From assembly GCA_036937835.1 (NCBI GenBank), contig CM072861.1, forward strand, positions 8,983,501 through 9,047,500: 64,000 nt of DNA, read 5' to 3'. A program made the position numbers and the translations under genes. This document shows positions 37,052-51,180 of this stretch, piece by piece. The first letter of the stretch is position 1; the number at the start of each line of letters is the position of its first letter. This DNA is from Pampus argenteus. Its lineage: Eukaryota; Chordata; Actinopteri; Scombriformes; Stromateidae. Under the pieces are notes generated by a model, which saw nothing but the letters and a program-made list of their open reading frames with translations, was not told the DNA's origin and searched no databases.

Positions 37052-38149
37052 GCCAAGCTACAGAACATCAATCAAATGACTGCAAGCTTCTTTTTATTAG
37101 AGAATACATACCCCGACCAGACCAACAGAGAGTAAACTTTTTGTGTGTCATCAAGCCAATCAGATGTCATTGAGCTCACCTGGGTGTTGCTGTTCAGTGC
37201 AGATGGAGAAAATGAGTCTGTTGGCTTCAGATGAGTTAAAATATATTTGTTTTTTTTAATTATTTATGATGTTTGGGGTTCATGACTACCTGGATATATT
37301 GTATGTATTGCATGTTGTTTTTTTATGGCTACTGTAAAGCAAGGAAATAAGGAATACAAGAAAGTTAATTGAGGTAAAGTGAAGACATTTAAGCCACTGC
37401 TATTATTTTCTTGTACATAATACGTCAAGGCATCTTGCCCATTTGATTACTTACATAACAACAGTTTAGAGCAGCTTCCCGTCACATTCACAGTTTAAAT
37501 CTTTAACAGTGTGAGTTGAGATGAGCACTCCATGAATGCAGTTTTGCAAGATTAATGGTACAAAAATATCTTTTCAAAGGCAGTTTTAAAGTAATACTGA
37601 TGCAATGATCCTTGACAGAAGTTCATCATCATGTTCCCTCGTTTCCACGTCACTTTGTCCTTCTGTTTATGCTTTTACAGCCTCTGTGATAACAAAGACT
37701 TTATCAGGCTCCGCTGTGAGACTGCAAACAGAGCATGATGCTAATTGACTGCCTGCCATCCTCTCCCATATGCAGGAATAGAAAGTCATATTTAATGCGT
37801 TGATTAAAATCTAATCCCTCCATGTGAGTCGGAGATGAAAGTAATTTTCCTGTAATGGAGACTATTAATATTTAGATATAGAAAGGAAATCTGATTCCAG
37901 AATTGCAATCAGCTGTAGGATAGTAAATGATATTTAAGGCTGCCAGTGAGCTGGAAACCAAAACCTGCAGCGCATATAAGTTTGACTCGTTTCCAATTAA
38001 CATTTTTCTTTCTTCTCACACATAAATGTATGTTCATTCACGTCCGTATTTTAGATGCTTTGGTGTGTAGAGCCTTTTAGCTCCAATCAAAGAGAAAATA
38101 CAACAGTGTTTTAGGTAATGGTTTGCTTCCAACCCCAACAACACAAAGC
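37052..38149. other. Upstream of ctsz, with a candidate conserved element
   Basis: This should contain the ctsz promoter and 5' UTR, but I see no TATA box or CpG island that fixes a start site. The stretch 37690-37980 is a repeat-free block with several homeodomain-type words (gatgctaattgac, gcgttgattaaaatctaatcc, gagactattaata) and may be a conserved element. Confidence 0.35.
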
Positions 38150-38455
38150 AAGAACTCAAATGGCCTGCTCTCAACTTCATCCAAGACCTTTCGGGTGAAC
38201 TGGAATGCTGAACGAGCGTCAGGCCTTATCACCCAACATCAGTGGCCAGCCTCAATAATGCTGTTGCGGTTGAATGGAAGCAAATCCCTGCAGTCAGGTC
38301 CCAAAATCTTGCGGAAAGCCTTCCCAGAATGGCGGAGTCTGTTTATGCAGCATATTAATGCCTGTGGTTTTTTGGTATGAGATGGTCAACAATCACATAT
38401 GGGTTTCGTGTTCTGGTGTTGTTTGGGTATCCACATTCGTTTGATGTATAACATA
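38150..38455 (+). mobile_element. Tc1-like transposon 3' remnant (second family)
   Basis: The plus strand resembles the 3' half of a widespread fish Tc1-like element: ...gaactggaatgctgaac, then caacatcagtggccagcctc, then gttgaatggaagcaaatccc and aaagccttcccagaatggcg, ending near tgttgtttgggtatccacat. Translated, it gives the decayed transposase end, with NWNAERASGLITQHQW, NGSKSLQS and a stop. A 5' piece of what looks like the same family lies at 61858. Confidence 0.7.
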
Positions 38456-40639
38456 CATCTGATGCATGAGATTAGAAACTTTATGTCTCCTATTCTGTTG
38501 ATTTTTAATGTTTAAAAATTCAGTTCTCAGACTCCTTCATAAGAGAAGAAAAGTTGAAGGTACTTCTGAAAGTCTAACTTTGATTTTTGATCTGCAAGAA
38601 AGCTATTTTAAATACATAGTTGATGTTTTTTCAATGCACTTTAACGCCAACATTATTAGTAAATAACCCTTTAATCCACGTGTTGCAGATGGTGTGTTTT
38701 TTTACTGTTGTTTCTTGTGATTAGATTGCTTGGCTTGACTTGAGAAAATGCTCCACATGGGTACATGTAAAAAACCACGCCCAAAGCAAGTTTATCGATT
38801 TCTCATTCACTGACATGATAGCTTGTTATGGGGGCATCAGTGTGATATCTCCATGATTAGCAACGTTAGCTGCCTTCATGAGCGTGTCCCCATCCTCATT
38901 AATGTCAACAACATCATTAGTGCGCTCGCAAGCCATGTGATTAATTTGTGTTTGTCAGTGTGTGTGTTGTGTATGGGATATATGGCTACATAGACTCGTA
39001 AGTATGTCTGCGTGTGTGTGTGTGCATGTGTGGCAGGTAATATCCGTGTTCAGTGATCTGTATGAATCTCGTTTTGGTCAGTTGAGTTTCTCAGGCATTT
39101 TCTTGGATAGATACCTCGCCCCCACATATTCTCCACTCACCTATCAACTGTCATGAAGGAGTGAAAGTCAAGATAACTGGACAAAGCAGCCAAAGGCAGA
39201 TTTATAACTCAGCCAACTCAAATCAGCTTTTTCATATGTTGTATTGTTCTATATATTCAGGTGTCAACTACATTATACTTGTAGACTATAATAATAATAT
39301 AGATGTTCACATGATGCAGTTTGAAGCTGCAGCACAGCTACTAAATGGACTTGAACTTGAACTTCACATTTTAGGTGCTTCAAAATGTGAATTGACATGC
39401 TGCACATAAAAGACAAAAGAACAAAACAAGGAGGAAAAATGTTTTTATGGTAAATGGCTGCATGTGTATAACACTTCATAAAAAGTCCCCATTCCTCTTC
39501 ACTAGCAGATATAAACCTTAACATTAAGTGAAACTTGCATCACTTGCATCATTGTATTATTCAAGTAAAAAACAACAAGCATAAAATCTGCCTCCGCCTC
39601 ATTTGCCTCAGTGCATTTTAACTTACTTCACGGTGACACTGTCTAGACAACAATATCATTTAATTGAAAGGTATTCTCAACCAGTCTGATTAATTCTGAA
39701 ATATTGGAACTGATTTCATTATGTTGCGGAATGTTTCACCACAATATTTTAAGAGCGTACACTACATTAAATGACCTGGTCATTATTTGTAGTGTAGAGT
39801 AGACCTCTTGTCGTCTAAAAAGCAGCCACATTTTCCAGTTGAGAAGATTTCAAAGGCTCCGTACGGAGATCCTGCCTATCCAGTGGAACCACATGTCCAC
39901 CCAGACCAAATCCCTCAGCCTCAAAGTTCCCTGTCGGGGGTTTCATCACCCAGCAAGCCATTTCACATTTGATTGGCTCAAGTGATGCAAACAAAGCTGT
40001 AGCGATGACAGATTTGTTAAGTACATTTCAAGTCATCGGAGTCATAAATAGGTTTTAATAGAGTAAGCATTAGAATATGATCAGAGGAATTAAACCTGAG
40101 GAATGGCGGCTCAGAAGTATCCCAGTGATCTTTACCGATCATGTCATAAAGCCGATAATGTTAACAGCCCCTGTGGTTCATGAGAAGCAAGGGGGGATAA
40201 GAAAGGTTAAGCTGATTGGATGACTGAGGGTACTAATGTTAAATGAAATGCATCCATTTAGTCTGACAGCAATAATTAACATAAGATGGATACTAAAAAA
40301 AAAAGGAGACCATCGCTACAGAGGGCAAGTATATCAATCCTATATATTATATAGTACTATACATGCATACTGTACAGGAATTGTCATTTTTATGCAAGAA
40401 CATAACCACAGGAAGAAAGCCCTCTGGTCAATTCATTGTCCAACTAGCAACTGTTAAATTTGCTCATTCACATCCCAGTGTACAAAGCATCCCCGGCTAC
40501 AGGAGATGTTTAACTTAAACTCAGAGAGTACACTTTGTAGTTGGGTCGGATCAAGGTCAGATCGCTTGGGATTGTTTGGGACAAGATTGAAATGGCATCC
40601 TCAAAGGGTTTGGTCTGTTTATTGCTTATTGCTTATTTT
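38456..40639. other. Intergenic, one candidate conserved block
   Basis: No gene recognised. The stretch 39820-40200 is non-repetitive and moderately G+C-rich. It mixes homeobox- and GATA-like words without a long frame, so it is a candidate regulatory block. Confidence 0.35.
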
Positions 40640-40654
40640 CTAAAATGTTGAATT

Positions 40655-40670
40655 ATCCCTTTAAAGGGAT
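40655..40670. repeat. Perfect 16-bp palindrome atccctttaaagggat
   Basis: A self-complementary 16-mer. The ccctttaaaggg core resembles two fish MITE ends placed head to head. The following ~200 bases (to about 40860) could be the body of one such element, but I could not find its other end. Confidence 0.6.
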
Positions 40671-43119
40671 TATTGTGCTTTTTTTTGTGATTTTGTGATA
40701 TTTATATACTGTTATGATGTTGCGTGTCTATGTTAAACATGGTCGATGTTTGCAACGTTTCTTTTCTACCTGCCAAGCTGACGTCAGATTGTTGGAGCAC
40801 GCCCATAAAAGGCCGGCCATTCAATAGCCTTTGTCGCTAATGTTGCTGCTAAGGTTTTTCCATGTGTCGTTTGCACTGTCCACTCTCATATTTCGGATTG
40901 AACATGTACAGGTGTACATGAGAAGCTGGCATTTTGAGTAAAGGGTTAAATAAAGACTTTTTTTAACCTGTAAACTATGCAAAGATATTCCAGTGGAGCC
41001 CCTGAATAAAAATATACACCTGTAAATATGTATGACGCATCCAATTTATACAGTTAGACGGCGGATGATGGTGGAGGCACCTGAATGAAATGCTCTGAAT
41101 GAGGCATCATGCTTCAGTAATATACTGTATGAACCTAATTTAAAAAAAAAATATGCAGACCAATGTCTTGGAAAGAAATCCTGTGTTTAGAGAGACTTTA
41201 ATAATCAGGAAATTAGGTTCCTTCTTGACATCCTCATATCTTTAAGCTGCTCGCTGTGGTGCTTCAAGCAGTCGCAGCATCACTGTGACGTCTTCCTGTA
41301 GACGTTCTGTTAATGACGTTTGAGATTCAGTCTGTGGTGCTCTTTTTCCTGTTCACGGTATCGTTCCTCATTGTTGTTCAGTTTATTAGTCTCTCAGCAG
41401 CACCTCGGGGCTTGCTGTGTTTATTGATTAGCCGATTGGTTTGTTTACATTTAAACACTTCTTTTGCCATGCACCCTGCTCGGGGAAATCACAGTATGCA
41501 CTGTTCAGCCTGCAGTAGTGAAATACAATGTGCGCTCCCGTTTTCAGAATCAATGTTGTTTCGTTCTTTTCCAGTCATTCGCCTACTGCAAGAAGGGTGA
41601 TATGCCATCATGTTATAAAAGTCAGTGACTGTGTTAATGGATATTCTTTAGACTCGAGTTATGTGTAACACGTTATCGTTACTTGAATATCATCTGTCTG
41701 ACGTTACTTATTTTATTTTGCTGTGCACTGGTGCAGAACTGACACATGTGAAACTTGTGTTTTGTGTCGTCCAGCTCTAGTATGTCCACTTCTCTGTGGT
41801 TTTATCCAGTCCTTTTTAGGCTCTTGGAGACTGAAATCACATCCTCGGAGCACAAACGCTTAGCTCTCCTGCCTATAGACATACCTTCGCCAAAGTTTCC
41901 TCTTTTCTTATTTGGCTGGTATTTCGCTTGTTGTGCCTCCAGTTGCCCCCCTTCTGTGATGTGATTTTTGTTAAACAAGTCTTTCAAAGTCAAAGGAAAA
42001 AAAAGATCTCAAAACAGTGGGCTGTGCCTGAATGGTTGATTCCCGCTAATCCCTTGACTGAACTCCCCCCTCCCATGGAGTCAATGTATGGTTCTGCATG
42101 CACAGATTCTGCACCGTAAGGTCACATTTGTTTAGCTGGCTGGATCACCACCACAGCAGACTAATCCTGCAGAATTAGTCCATTCAGCGACCACCTCTTG
42201 ACCAGGAGGCATTGGCCATTAAAATGGTTACAAAAGGAATGCCTGAGTCCTTTACAAAGGATTTTTTTTTCTCCATAAGGTAAAGGTAACCCACAGAGTG
42301 AGTTACAGTTTCTGCAACTCAGTTTGAAGCCCCATGTGGCAGATTTCATTCTGCACATTGATTGTGCTTATTAAACATTTAGGCAGCCTAATTGGGTCAT
42401 ATGAAGGCTACATCCGTGGTGCTTTGATAATGAGTTTTTCCCAAAAATCGTATAACGAGCTTTGATTTTATCTTGTTAATCAGACTTTTCAGGGGCTATT
42501 GGCAATCTTGCTTGGTCTTGGTCTTTCTTGCAGTGCTCTGTCTATTCAGGACAAGAAAATACAGAATCCAAAGTCCTCTGACACCATGACATACCCTTCC
42601 TTTCTTTTCCATGATAAATGTTATTGAGATGCCACATTAGATTACTCTTCTTTTTCAAATTGAGATCCAATTCAAGCAAGAGCTATCTTCCCCTGTTGAG
42701 TGGTCTTGACAGAAGCAATTTCCTTGTTCTAATCGAAAAATTTCTTCATTGGTACAAACCACTAAATACCAGACCAGGCGCACAGCAGCACCAGATGTGT
42801 CCAAGCATCCCTAAAACACTTGAGTTTATTTGTGTTTGGAGATTTGAAAAGAAGCGTGTAGAAAATCTGCATGTGCAGAATTTTAATTTCAAGTAAAAAA
42901 ATATACATCACCAAAAAGCTGATACTTGTAGTTGTACTGACACTGATGGTGCATGCCAAGTCCATACTATACAACTATACTATAATATAAACATGGTATG
43001 GATTGGAATATGGATTTGATAACATAAATTAGGTAGACATTATTGTTGACACGAATCCCCTGCTGGGATGTCTGGTCTGTGTATGTGCATGTCTGTTGTT
43101 TGTGTGTCTGTCTCCTGGT
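40671..43119. other. Intergenic, no gene recognised
   Basis: Short frames only. No recognised domain, promoter or repeat boundary. Confidence 0.45.
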
Positions 43120-43400
43120 GGGGCTGGAGGGGGCGTGCCGGGAGTGAACTACCCACACCTGGCAGCGATCATCATCTCACAGGCGGCCTGCGGTATTTAA
43201 GGAGCAGCCACGCAGCCAATCTCTGCTGGATTGTTGTGAAGTGGTCGTATGTAACAGCCTTCTAGCTCGTAACTCAAACGGTGAACCTGTTTTTTGCCTT
43301 CAGCTCGCCGTCTGATTTTTGCCTCCATACTAACCTGCTCTCTCTGCTTCAGAAACCAGTCCAGTCTGCTCAGGATACACCTGTGAAAACCCACCGCGTG
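43120..43400 (+). mobile_element. Possible LTR or other promoter-bearing transposon fragment
   Basis: A G+C-richer block with a TATA-like word (ggtatttaaggagcagccac at about 43190) is followed by sequence reminiscent of fish Gypsy-type LTRs (gctggattgttgtgaagtgg, then pyrimidine-rich DNA). No paired LTR, primer-binding site or polyprotein is visible. Weak call by resemblance. Confidence 0.25.
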
Positions 43401-46400
43401 GACCGCCACCCTCCAAACCAGCCAATTGTACTGTATACAGCTTATGTAATAGTATACAGTAGAGAGATGCCAGCAAACAAGGCAAGACAGATGTGGAAGG
43501 TCCTGTAACAAGGGTCAATGGACAGATGCTTACCCATGACATTCACAGGCAGCATCCTAACCCTGTAGGCCACAGGGTGCCCCTTGTTTTAGGCTTTTGA
43601 CCATATAACCAATGCTATAGTTTTGCGGTGCAGTAAAGAACCCCTCACTTAATGAAACATTCAACTATCTGCATCCCTACCTTATATTGTGGTAACAGTG
43701 TGCTGCAGTCTGTTTGGCCCATCTGTTATTTCCACTTGGAATGAAAGGCAGGTGGTCAGCTGCTAATGTGACCCAGCTCTGGACCACCATTCATCTCGGC
43801 CCACTCATTCTCCACATGGTGATCAAACGCAACTTGGCTGCTAAATATACAAGCTCATACATATGCATGACATGGCTAAACAGTCTCCGCTGACACCCAT
43901 TAGTTGTACAGTCACACTGAGGAGGCCTATTTGGAGAATTTGCATGTGGACATTAGCAGATTAATCACGAGTGACAGTCGAGGGAAAGCTGCGGTCAGAA
44001 ACCACACGGGAGCTAAAATGGACTCTGACCTACATGTACCTGGTAGATTGTTGGCCTAGTTACTTTATGAGATTCAAATGATAAGAAATGACCCCGTTTC
44101 CTCCAGGCTATGTAACAGAAACCAAAAAAAAAGGGAAAAATAATAACATAAAAAGTCTATTGTTAAAAAAATCATTTTTAGATAATGAATTTTGAAAAAC
44201 TGTGTCCCTGTGATTTGAGGTCATCTCTCTCTACAGATTTGAATATTTTATGTGTTACAAGAAGCGTTTTTTCGGGGGTTTTTTGCCCTTGGGATATCAA
44301 AAACTACCCAACCTGGTTTTATTTCGTCCCATCTCGTTTGTGAAAACTTAACTGCAGCCAAAAAAGAAAAGTAAAGAAGCCCTTGTCATTGATTGATTAC
44401 TTATAGATGCAGAAACTAAAACTTCAAGTATTGATTGTGTTATTCAGAGTGAAATTCACCATTAGGCGTGATGACGTAATGGAACATAGATTTTCATTCA
44501 TCAAATAATGGAAAAAAAGGAACTTAACTTTTTGTGTAAAACATTTGAGAAGGTCTGGAGGAGAAAATAATCTCACAGGTTAAGTTAAACTGATTTATAA
44601 CCACATTCTAATATATGACTAATAATGTATATTTACTATTAACTTCTTTCACTTATTAATGATCTTGAAAGATCAACACATTTGCTAATTAGCTAACCTT
44701 TGAACTGTCAAATGTGCGTAGCCAGGTAAACTCAGGGCACAGACTAAAAAAATAATAAATACATCAAACATATTATAAAACACTTAAAGACATATGCTAA
44801 AAAACACCCAGTGAGTTTCCATGTAACATGTTACAAAAACCATATACAGTAGATATCAACATAAAACCTGAGGTACATCCAGCTATCATCATCCAACCCA
44901 GTCATCTACGGTTAGTAGATCACCATCACCAATATTATACTAGTATGATATGAGCGTTCAACATCAGCCAGGTTGTGTAATCAACTTAATTATATGAGTT
45001 TATAATTTCTCAGTTAACAACAAGATCTTTAGGCTCCATATTATTAACTTCCTCTTGTTTCTCCTTGTTTCCACTGAGCATCAGTATCATTTCAAAAACT
45101 GTTTTTCATTACTGATATTTCATTTTTCTGCTAATTGTTGCTGGGAATTGTGTTTTCACCTGGATCCACTCTCAATACACAAAAAAAAAAAAAATATCCA
45201 AAAACAGTGATTTGTAAAGGGATTTTTTTATGGTTTGAATGGTGACCAATCTGCTGCACACAAGTACAAGCACTTACTGTAGCTACATTAATACATTGGT
45301 CTTATAGACTGTGTGCGCAATGCTGTGCAGAACATGCTACATCATTCATATCTATAGCTGTCATGGAAAATAATTTATCAGTGCCTATTTACAGTACAGA
45401 TTGACTCTGGCTTCGGCATCCAATTTACCTGTTGCTGTGAGAGTCCCCATGTGAGCGAGGCTAAAATTAGAAACAGCGTATCACCCAGCACCATAGGTAT
45501 CAATCACACAGCTGTCACAGTGAGAGAGCGAGAGGGAAAAGCAGAGTGAGATAGAAGGAGAGAGTGAGAGTGACTGAGCGATGAGGGCTGTACAGCTCCT
45601 CTAAATGTCGAGCCCTGAGGCCAGATATTGGATACTGATACTGCTTTGTATAAGGCTGTACGACCTCCTGTAGGAGGGACTGCTGGAGTAAAAACAAGTC
45701 TGTATCATAATGTTTGTGCTTAAACCAATCATGGCTTTAATTACAAGAAAAAAAAACAAAAGAAAAAAAACCCAGTATTGATCATTGTGGATTTAATCAG
45801 TTCTGCACTAGTTGTCCTTGAAGGGATTTTGTTTGAATAATGTGTTTGATTTCCTGGATTTCAAGTATACCTGTAAGGTATAATTGTCATTCAATATAAA
45901 AAAGGATGAAAATCACTGGTTCATGAAGTGTTGTCAGATTTGGGATAAGCAAGATGTTTTTATTTATTTATTTATTTTCAGTAAAGAATTTTGATATAGT
46001 ATGATTTATTTATGTATTAGAGACACACAAATAAATGTTGACCTGGAAACACTTGGAAAACACATTGCCACAATTTACATCAAATAGTAACAATAGAATA
46101 ATATAATATTATAGACCCCTTTTTAATTTTTAACAACTGGGTGTGTTTGACAACATGGCAACAGTGTTAAAAAAGGAACTTCTGGCTACATTATTTACTA
46201 CATGAACACTGACACTGGTATTATAGTTATGCTGAGTATGGACCAAAAGTATTAACCCACTGATAATACTGTACAGTATATGTGATTTATTGTACATGCG
46301 CTTTGTATTTCATCTCATTCAAGATTGTTTTTTTCTAATCTGTCTGACCATATATTTAGATTTGTGTTATGGCAAGAGTTAAACTTTAAGATATCAATAT

Positions 46401-47639
46401 GGGCAATTAATGGTTTTAGTCCAGTATCACCAGAAATTATAACCATAATGGACAATGCTGCACCTTACAAGTTACGTCCAATGCCAATGCAGAAACTTTC
46501 GTACAGAATACATGGAATTTATGTCCCAAGACTGATGTGAAATTAATGTTTTCCTTATTATTAAATGTAACCACAGTCTTTCTCTAACCTTAACAATACC
46601 ACATTTATTTGCCCCAAACCATCGCTCCAAAAATATCTACATTGGTAATGGCTGCCCATTGTGGACAAATACCACTGCAATTTTCACAACACTGACTATA
46701 TCTCTGTATTACTCTGTTCCAAATTCAGCATTGACTTGTTCGTGTAACCAGCGGCAACGGGCAAAAATTATGCTGATGAAGGCATAACAAATGCAGCTTT
46801 AATACAACAGTGTTATTTGTAGCAGTAACCGTTCCTTCATGTGCAACGAATAACAGAAGTGCAGGATGAAAAACCACAGAGCGCTGACTTCTGGGCTGAA
46901 AAAGTCAGATTCAAAGATTGTGTCAAACAAAAGGCTTTTATTCCACCTGTGGTATGTTAACCACACAGGCATAAACACAGGAAAATGTATACTAGACAAG
47001 TAAAAACACGTGAAAAATATTCCAAAAAGAAGTTGTTTTGAGTTGAATTTCTCTCAGAAAAGCGGCATTTCATTTCAGCTTGCCTGGCGTTACTGATTAG
47101 GAAAAGACCCTGACATTGTATGAAATGCAGGTGTGTTTCTTTGACACAAGTAATCCTGGGTTTTATTGGTTCTGCGCTCCCCCTCAAAGGCCCATGGCCA
47201 CTTGAAATTCTTTACTGCAAAAACTCTGAAGCCTCTGAAGCCTCTTTAGCAGGCAGGAGGAGGAGCCGGGCCGTCCATTTAGCCTTATTTCCTGTGTTTA
47301 AAAAGGATGAATGACCAGCTTTAGGCCATTGAGAGTGCCCTCACCTATAGCACTCCGTTTGATCTCAGCATCATGGCCGCAAACAGGTTGAAAGAGAGAG
47401 GGCCCTTAATGTCAAGGCCATTCTTAATGAGTCTCAGTGGACTGGACCAACCACAGACCCCTAAGAGAATGTAATCCCCTGCTTCAGCACAATGACTTCC
47501 TGTATGTGCCCATGTCTGCTTTTATTTCTCATCAGTTGGCATTACGATCCACTGCTTTAGAAAACATTGATTGATTTGAATGACATGCTACATATTTAAA
47601 CCTCCATCTTATCCTTATTAATGGATTTTATAAGATTCA
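43401..47639. other. Intergenic, no gene recognised
   Basis: AT-rich DNA. The stretch 43740-44000 is repeat-free and could be regulatory (it contains gaatttgcatgtgg, close to a POU octamer). A TTTA run lies at 45956-45980. No frame resembles a protein I know. Confidence 0.45.
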
Positions 47640-48080
47640 AGGATTCTGGAGTTTAATTTGCCTTAATCAGATTACTGTTTATTCACAACAGCTAATCTTA
47701 ATACCCTCATTGTTTTTGTTGTTATTGTTATGGCTGACATGCATTCATCTGGCGATGCTAATTCTGCTTGCTACCGATGCTTCAATGAGGAACTAAAGCG
47801 GTATCAAAGCATTATCAGTTTATAGTCCCCCGCTGCAGTTTGATTGAGAAAATGCAAAGCGATAAGCAGAAGATAAATTGAAATGACTTTGGATTGACTC
47901 CATTTATACACTGCATGGAAAATCACAGAGAGATTTGTGCAGTTGAACTAATCGTGTCTCCAACGTTGTCATTTGCATATGTTAATGAAGCAAATTCCAA
48001 AGCGGGGAGGAGAGTTAGAGGGAATTAATTTGAAATCTCAGCAAACTGCAGATTTCAGTGATGCAGCTTTGTTAGCAGGA
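47640..48080. other. Candidate conserved non-coding element
   Basis: Repeat-free block with POU/homeodomain words (aatgcaaagcga, gtcatttgcatatgttaatg at about 47968, gggaattaatttg) and no open frame of interest. Function inferred from composition only. Confidence 0.35.
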
Positions 48081-51000
48081 AGAACAACAAGCAACGTCTA
48101 CACCGGGTTCGCTGCTCTGCTTTGTCTGAGTCTCTCCTGAAATCTTCCTCTGTGCGAGGTAGCCCCTTTGTGTCACCGTATTCCCTCGGCTCCGTTCCAC
48201 CCCTTTGTTTGCTTTGGTGTAGTTTCCGTGGCGACTGAGCCCAGGGCCCCCAATCAGAGGCCCATACCACTGACAGGCAGGATGGGGGTGGTGGGTGGGG
48301 TGGGCGTGTGTGTGTGTGTGTGTGTGTGTGGGGTGGGTGTTAGTGCCGAGGGAAGGTGTCAAGATTGGAGGTAGGAAGAGGTAGACTACACACACTTAAT
48401 ATACATGCATGAACATGTGCACACACACACACACACATTCGTCATCCCATGTGCACACACATGCACCCACATACACCTACAGGCCATCAATTATCAATGG
48501 TAATAGCTCGCTCTCGACTCATCCACCATAAATCTACCAGTAGTGGATGCGTCAATGACAAAATGCCCTTGTGATAACACAGTGGTTTGTTTTTGCACCC
48601 TAACGTAGCATGTGACAGCTCAGAAATTCTTCTTCCCCCGAGCTACTCCGTCCTCTTTGTCTGTCACCAAAACACTACCTTCCATTCAGGTGAGGCCTTT
48701 GTCTACCTGTAGTCTTCGTTTTTGTTTGTTTTCCCTTTCAAAAAAAAAAAGAAAAAAAAAGGAGTTTTATCATAGGTATTCAGAGGGCTTACTCTTTAAA
48801 ATGTTAATTACCACCTGACATCGCTACAGGCCCTCCAAAACTCAGGGGTTTTTACCCAGGCAGGTTTACTCGTTTCAAATGCCTGAGCTGTTGAGCTGTT
48901 GTTATTCAAGCACTTGAGGGAGAAAACCCTCTAATACCATTTAATCGCCAATGTTGATCAGCGAAAAAAAAAAAAAAAATTTCTGGGGGAGTAAATTTTG
49001 ACTGTGGACTTCAAAGGGATTTTGAAAGTTGATCGTGTTGTGCAACATCACTCTATTAACCTCCTCTCTCCTCTTCTCCATTACCTGGAATCTGGGCAAG
49101 GTGCTCATATTGCACCCTGCTGATTGACTTGCAGCCATGTTGTCACATCTCTTAACCTTTTGTCAAGCTTTAATCATCTGTTGCTGGCGCTTTCCTTCCC
49201 CCCCTTCCTCCTCCATGCTGTCTGCAGGAGCCAAGAAACTGCTGTAGGTGCAGCTTGCCGGAGAGGCTGCAATTTATTTCAATGAAGCTTTTTGAAAGCT
49301 TGTGTGTGAGGCTGATTGTGCTTATGTGTCATTGTGTGTGTGTGTGTGTGTGTGTGGCTCCATATGCATTGGTGGACTGTGTGTCGGGGTGTCTTTGTCC
49401 ACAGCTTGCTAGCATGCTCTTTATGTTGTGCAGCAGGTGACTGGAATACTGATTGCCTCAGGGTCTCCCTGCAGCACCAACACTTCATTTCTCTCTCTGC
49501 AGCTCAGATGAATAAAATGTGATTTTTTTTTTTCTTTAGAAAATAATTGGATACAAAAAAATCACAAAATTTAGTTCAGTTTTGAATAAGAATAACTCTG
49601 TAGGGCCATTTTTGTTATTCTCCCTAACTCTAAATGTAAAACCGTTGGAAATCAGTTTTAAAATGTCATGAATATGAATAATATCTTTAAAGCCAACATC
49701 AGAAGAACGGCCTTTTAGGAGAATATTTTGGCTGTGCATGAAGACAAAGCTCAGATTGATCTCAATGAGGTTCCAGCCATTTTCATCACACTCTGATTGG
49801 TGAATCAAATGATATGAAAGCGCTAGATGTGAAAATAATATATGAGCTCAGGGGAAGATTCGTGAGTTATGAATCAGGGCAGAAGTCATAATCCCATGAG
49901 ATCACGCTTAAAAGTCCAAAGTTTTTAGCAGATGAAATTGTCATCCGGCGTGATGACATTAGTTTTTACTTACTTTGTTCAGAGATGATTACTTTAAATG
50001 ACCAATTTGGATTGGTCAAACCTTACAAATACTCAACAATAGACAGGACTAAGGGGGAACTATCAGGTGCAGTGTGAGCTTTCAAATCTGACTTTACATG
50101 ACATCAGAGTGACATTTGTCCTCATAAAGGAAATAGACATTTTTCATCACTTTTTGCCATCCACCCTTCATAATGTTTTTTTTTTTTTTTTTTTTTTTTT
50201 CTATAATAATATAAAATAAGAATGACACCATTTTTTATCTTACTGTGATGGAAACTCCACATGTCAGTTCATCATTACTTTAATAATAACTATTATTTTA
50301 ATATGCAACCACTGAAAGACTGGATGTTATATCTGTCAAAAGGAGGATAAATGTCTTGTGAATACAAATACATCTCTGGTTTGATTAAAATGGAAACAAA
50401 CTCACAGTATCAGTCAATCTAGCATCTGTTCCGGCCACAGCCATTATATATAATATCCTCTTTATTATTTGTTTTTTTTTTCTGTCAGATTGGTTCTGTG
50501 TCTAAAGGTCTGGATGGAAGGAGAACACCATGTGAGCAAAACAACCACATGTGTCGCTTGTTATTGGTTTGTTGTTGTTTTTTTTTTCTTATTTGAAAGG
50601 ATAAAAGACAAACTTATGCTAATGCAAAATGTAACTTCTGATTATTCATGGTATTTATTTGGTACCCGTTTTCAATTCCCCCTCGTCCTATATTGAGAGG
50701 GGTTATCTAAATGCTAATGTCTCAATGCATCAAACTGAATGCGCAGTCGGCTCCGCAAACAGCGAAGCCCCTTTGTTATCACAGAGGTGGAGGTGGGGGA
50801 ATAAAAGAAGTGAGAGTTTTTATTGAAGGGTTTAGAACATAAAGTAGATGTCTACCACAATCCCACGTTTCATTTCCTGAACGTACACTGGAATTGGCAC
50901 AAAGGACATGTCATTTAGATTTCTGATAGGGTAAGTCTGGTCCTTGCACTCCTGCACACCATGTTGAAATGTTCAATTTGTGTCATGAGCCTTCCAGTAT

Positions 51001-51180
51001 CCCCGTGCTGCTGTGGATTAGGCATCAGAGATAGCATTGTATCCTCTGTCACAAGGACAGCATAGATGTGTGATATAGAGTGTGGCTATGTGTGTGAGTG
51101 TGTGTGTGTGTGTGTGCTGGGGCTGACTGAGTTAAAAGGCATTTTTATTTATTTTTTTATTGGGCATGTATTGCACATGA
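48081..51180. other. Intergenic with several microsatellites
   Basis: Contains (GT)n at 48306-48331, CA runs at 48420-48436, (TG)n at 49336-49355, T25 at 50176-50200 and (TG)n at 51090-51115. The stretch 49130-49270 is repeat-poor, with gctttaatcatctg, and might be regulatory. No gene recognised. Confidence 0.45.

Noticed and set aside
44460..49960. Shared word ggcgtgatgac at about 44465 and 49947
   Set aside because: Similarity covers only about 25 bases and does not extend into the flanks, so it is probably chance.
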